This document shows, piece after piece, positions 61,156 to 64,000 of a stretch of DNA of 64,000 nt. A program made the position numbers and the translations under genes. Positions within the stretch are counted from its first letter, which is position 1. Each line of letters opens with the position of its first letter. The DNA comes from Xestospongia bergquistia. Lineage: Eukaryota; Porifera; Demospongiae; Haplosclerida; Petrosiidae. The DNA lies in the NCBI GenBank assembly GCA_963965975.1, contig OZ014419.1, positions 3,561,677-3,625,676 on the forward strand, in the 5' to 3' direction. The notes beneath the pieces are model-generated. The model made no database searches. It saw only the letters and a list, made by a program, of their open reading frames with translations, and was not told where the DNA came from.

Positions 61156-63537
61156 ATGTCTCAAAAACAGCTTGTAAGTCTATCATCTTTCTATTACTAT
61201 GTCATCATATCTATATATCTCTGATATTAACTAAACTCATATAAAAGTATTATTGTATAGACAGAATATCTCTCTAAAAATGCTCTTTATTTACAAGGCT
61301 CATCTGAATAACCAGTATACTACAGTAGATGATACGTGTCTGTATTTATAATAGAATGAACAGCTGTACTTGGTAGCTAGTGCTGGAGACATCAAACAAG
61401 TCAAGTTATTTATTGAGCAAGGAGCAGATGTAAACTATCATAATCCAGATATAGTAATTAGCTAACTCTTATGATGTACAATTAAATTATAAGACACTGT
61501 GTGTGAAGGAATAGTTCAGACTAAGTGTGTACTATGACATAAGCACATTTGTTGCTTACTTTGATTTTCAGCAAAAGTAGGTGTGGCAATGGTTTTGCCC
61601 ACCAAACATGTTTGCATTAATTTATTATATAATGTTTTGTCAATGAAGTTTTATTTTACAATGGCTCCTCAAACACATTTTTTCTGACTCTACAAACTTT
61701 CTAGGAACTATATTATGGAAATATTACTATTAATACGCCAATTTGTAGATTCATTACAAGAGAATATGTCACACTCATATTCATATACTCACTGTACTTA
61801 TAAATTCATAATCTACCAGAATGCTGATAAAGGTCTAGTATGTGTAGTTTATTCAAATTCTGAACAGAAGCCTAGATCATGAATATTTTTAGAGTGCTTT
61901 TAGGTTTACTGTATTCCAAAATTTATACTTCAAAATCAAAATTATTTTTTATCCATTCATAACCAGTATAGTCAGCAAAGACAATAGGATAATAGACTTG
62001 CGTTAAAATTTTCAGAATAATTTCTGCAGTTGCAATAAATTCAATAAATGAATTGAAAAGTATTTAATTATAGAGTATGTAAAGTAAAGTCACATGTTTT
62101 CCATATCATGTTAGGTTACTAATGATTTGATTAATGTTTCACAATGTTGTATATTGTTTACTTCATATAAACAATCATCTCCCTTCGAAACTATCCACTA
62201 TTTAGTATCTTGTATGAGAATCATAATTAGGTGTTTTATTATAGTTGTATACATTTGCACAAAAAATTTATTTGCTTGTTCACACATTTCATTATAGCAA
62301 TATTCTAGCCTACTAATAATTTGATTAATTTTTTATCACAGTTGAAATGATTAAGTTTGTAATTTCATATATAAAAGTTATCTTTTATATACAAATCCAA
62401 TCCAATAATTGTACATCAAACCTTCTAATGTTAACGGATCCACGAACTAACTATAATTGTATAGTAAATAATATTAGAAGTGACTTAGCTAGATAGCTAT
62501 CGAATGGTAAAGGACATAATAGACTTTATTTTTGTCTGGACAGCCAATACTTAAGATCACAACAAAAACCAATAATATCTATAATGCAACAACTAATCAA
62601 ATATCATATAATAAGTCCTTAGTAACAGCTAAAGAGTCATCAACTATTAGACAGCCAGATGAATGATTGTTGTTTTGATCTTAATATAGAAATATTTTAA
62701 CAAATGTTTTAAATGTAATTAGTAAGGATGTAGAATAACGTTATCACATATCTTCCCTATCATGTTAGGTCCATATCTTGTAAGTTGCTTATAGATATGT
62801 AATGAGAAGTATACATTTGTAATAACACTAAGTAATAATTATTATTCATTACCTGAGTATGACCAACATAGTTTATAACAACAACTAATATTTCAGTAAT
62901 ATACTAATACAGTGCTCCCTCTTTTGAGAGACCACTCCCATGCAAGACCACCTCTTTTGATAGACCACAATTTGTGTGTACCGATGCATTGCAATATAAA
63001 ACAACCTCTAGCCAAAGACCACATCTTTTGTGAGACCAGAGATCACTAACATCGTGCATTTTTAAGACCATTAGAAGTGTAAATTACATGTAAAATACAA
63101 TGCATGCACATAATTGCATATCATATGACTTGCAGCTGTAGTTAACTAAAGTCGAACTACCAAGTAGAATTATTAGAGCTAAATACATGTACATACATTT
63201 TTCTCATGATTAAAAATTGATCCAACCCCGCCCACCTCTAGTGGAAGACCACCTCTTTTGGGAAAACACTATTTGTTGGATATGAGGGTGGTCTCTCAAA
63301 AGAGCAACTACTGTAGTATGGATACTAATGTTATATTGTATGTACTCTTCAAAATACATTTCACTAATTAATTATACAATATCTACATTTTGAAAATATC
63401 ATTGTTAATAATAAAAATTATCATCTAATCTTTTATAGTTGCAGGCAACACCCCTGATTGCTGCATCTCAATATGGACAGATTGAGGTTGTATCATTCCT
63501 ATTACAAAGTGGTGGTAACCCAAATGCCACCAATAAG
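61156..63537 (+). CDS. Ankyrin-repeat gene, 5' part (paralogue of the 19-36 kb gene)
   Basis: Three exons join in phase 0: 61156-61173 (MSQKQL), 61355-61453 and 63439-63537, then the gene leaves the window after a GTGAGT donor. Exon 2 encodes NEQLYLVASAGDIKQVKLFI and [13 protein letters not shown], close to exon 2 of the intact gene, which ends [11 protein letters not shown]. Exon 3 encodes LQATPLIAASQYGQIEVVSF and LLQSGGNPNATNK. Both exons are 99 bp, one ankyrin repeat each, the same sizes and phases as in the paralogue, and a tiny first exon is also shared. By homology, further ANK, Roc, COR and death-domain exons may follow, but that cannot be seen. Intron 2 carries a MITE. Confidence 0.82.
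62910..63313. mobile_element. MITE with ~27-bp TIRs and TA target duplication
   Basis: The left end reads CAGTGCTCCCTCTTTTGAGA and then GACCAC; the right end, reverse-complemented, reads CAGTAGTTGCTCTTTTGAGA and then GACCAC. Both are flanked by TA (62908-62909 and 63314-63315). The motif 'agaccacctcttttg' recurs inside. CAGT ends with a TA duplication suit pogo/Tigger-type transposons. No coding sequence. Lies in intron 2 of the second ankyrin gene. Confidence 0.85.
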
Positions 63538-64000
63538 GTGAGTGTTCAGATACAAATAATAATGTTTATAAATACAAATAATGTATACACTGTACTTAGG
63601 TTATATTGGAGGTTATATTGAGAGTAGTGAAAGGTCACACACAAATATAGATATTTCTGATTAGTAGTCAAAGATGGAATTGTCTATTTAATTTCTTAAC
63701 AAGTCAACTGTATATAGTACTTGTAATATGGAGGATGTTATATGATATCAATATATATTATATTGCTTGATGGTACTAAATGACTAGCACACATTTAAGC
63801 TTTACTTTGCATATTCAAAACTTTTTAACTAAAAAGATAATAATGTAATAATCTTTCAATGGTACAAGCATTGCTATAGACAGCTTAGATTGTACAAGAC
63901 TGCTTAGTTAAAAAAATGTTTGGTTGGTTAGAGACATTTCCTTTACGTACATTTAAGTGTCAATTAGTTACACACACACAATGAATATGCTCTTAGTAAC
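63538..64000. other. Intron sequence of the second ankyrin gene
   Basis: Follows the GTGAGT donor of exon 3; no further exon is seen before the window ends. Confidence 0.5.

Overview
The window reads as nuclear DNA of an early-branching animal, most likely a demosponge of the Amphimedon type. The evidence is strong A+T richness, many GT-AG introns (several only 45-70 bp), a DAPK1-like ankyrin-Roc-COR-death-domain gene, a metazoan-type Integrator subunit fragment, and decayed Ty3/gypsy, piggyBac and pogo elements. No bacterial operon, rRNA, convincing tRNA or CRISPR array is present. The species call is inference; no search was run.

Layout. 1-3464: tandem array 1 (about 125-bp units). 3459-4281: 3' end of an LTR element with integrase zinc-binding region placed before RNase H, then polypurine tract and LTR. 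4290-7146: tandem array 2 (about 115-bp units). 7147-7730: broken COR plus death-domain gene copy. 7731-12105: A+T-rich DNA. 12110-13390: tandem array 3 (about 126 bp). 15994-16379: MITE. 16650-18538: broken piggyBac. 19166-36415: the one intact large gene, eight exons encoding 1004 residues (ANK repeats, Roc GTPase, COR, death domain). Its 8.2-kb intron 3 holds a piggyBac copy split by a complete gypsy element with matching LTRs and a 5-bp target duplication. 36568-40464: a second gypsy element, without visible LTRs, on the minus strand directly behind the gene. 42234-43835: an orphan C-terminal piece of Integrator subunit 2 with frame breaks. 44-51.4 kb: apparently non-coding DNA with several repeat families, including a ~1.1-kb unit present two and a half times. 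51.6-53.0 kb: an ankyrin/SOCS-box remnant, then the second copy of a 0.92-kb block first seen at 41.05 kb, then a tRNA-like SINE. 53.6-54.7 kb: pogo-type transposase remnant. 55.8-56.5 kb: gypsy 3' end with LTR. 61156-end: first three exons of a second ankyrin gene paralogous to the first, interrupted in intron 2 by a TA-flanked MITE.

How the genes relate. Three loci (7.1 kb, 19-36 kb, 61 kb onward) belong to one ANK-Roc-COR-death family, so the window is a local cluster made by duplication; the first is dead, the second looks functional, and the third runs off the window. Death-domain ROCO proteins are expected to act in intracellular signalling of cell death or innate responses. The rest is mostly mobile DNA and tandem arrays. 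The most unusual signal is that the units of the three main tandem arrays each carry a short intron-like segment with splice-like ends, alternating with exon-like segments.
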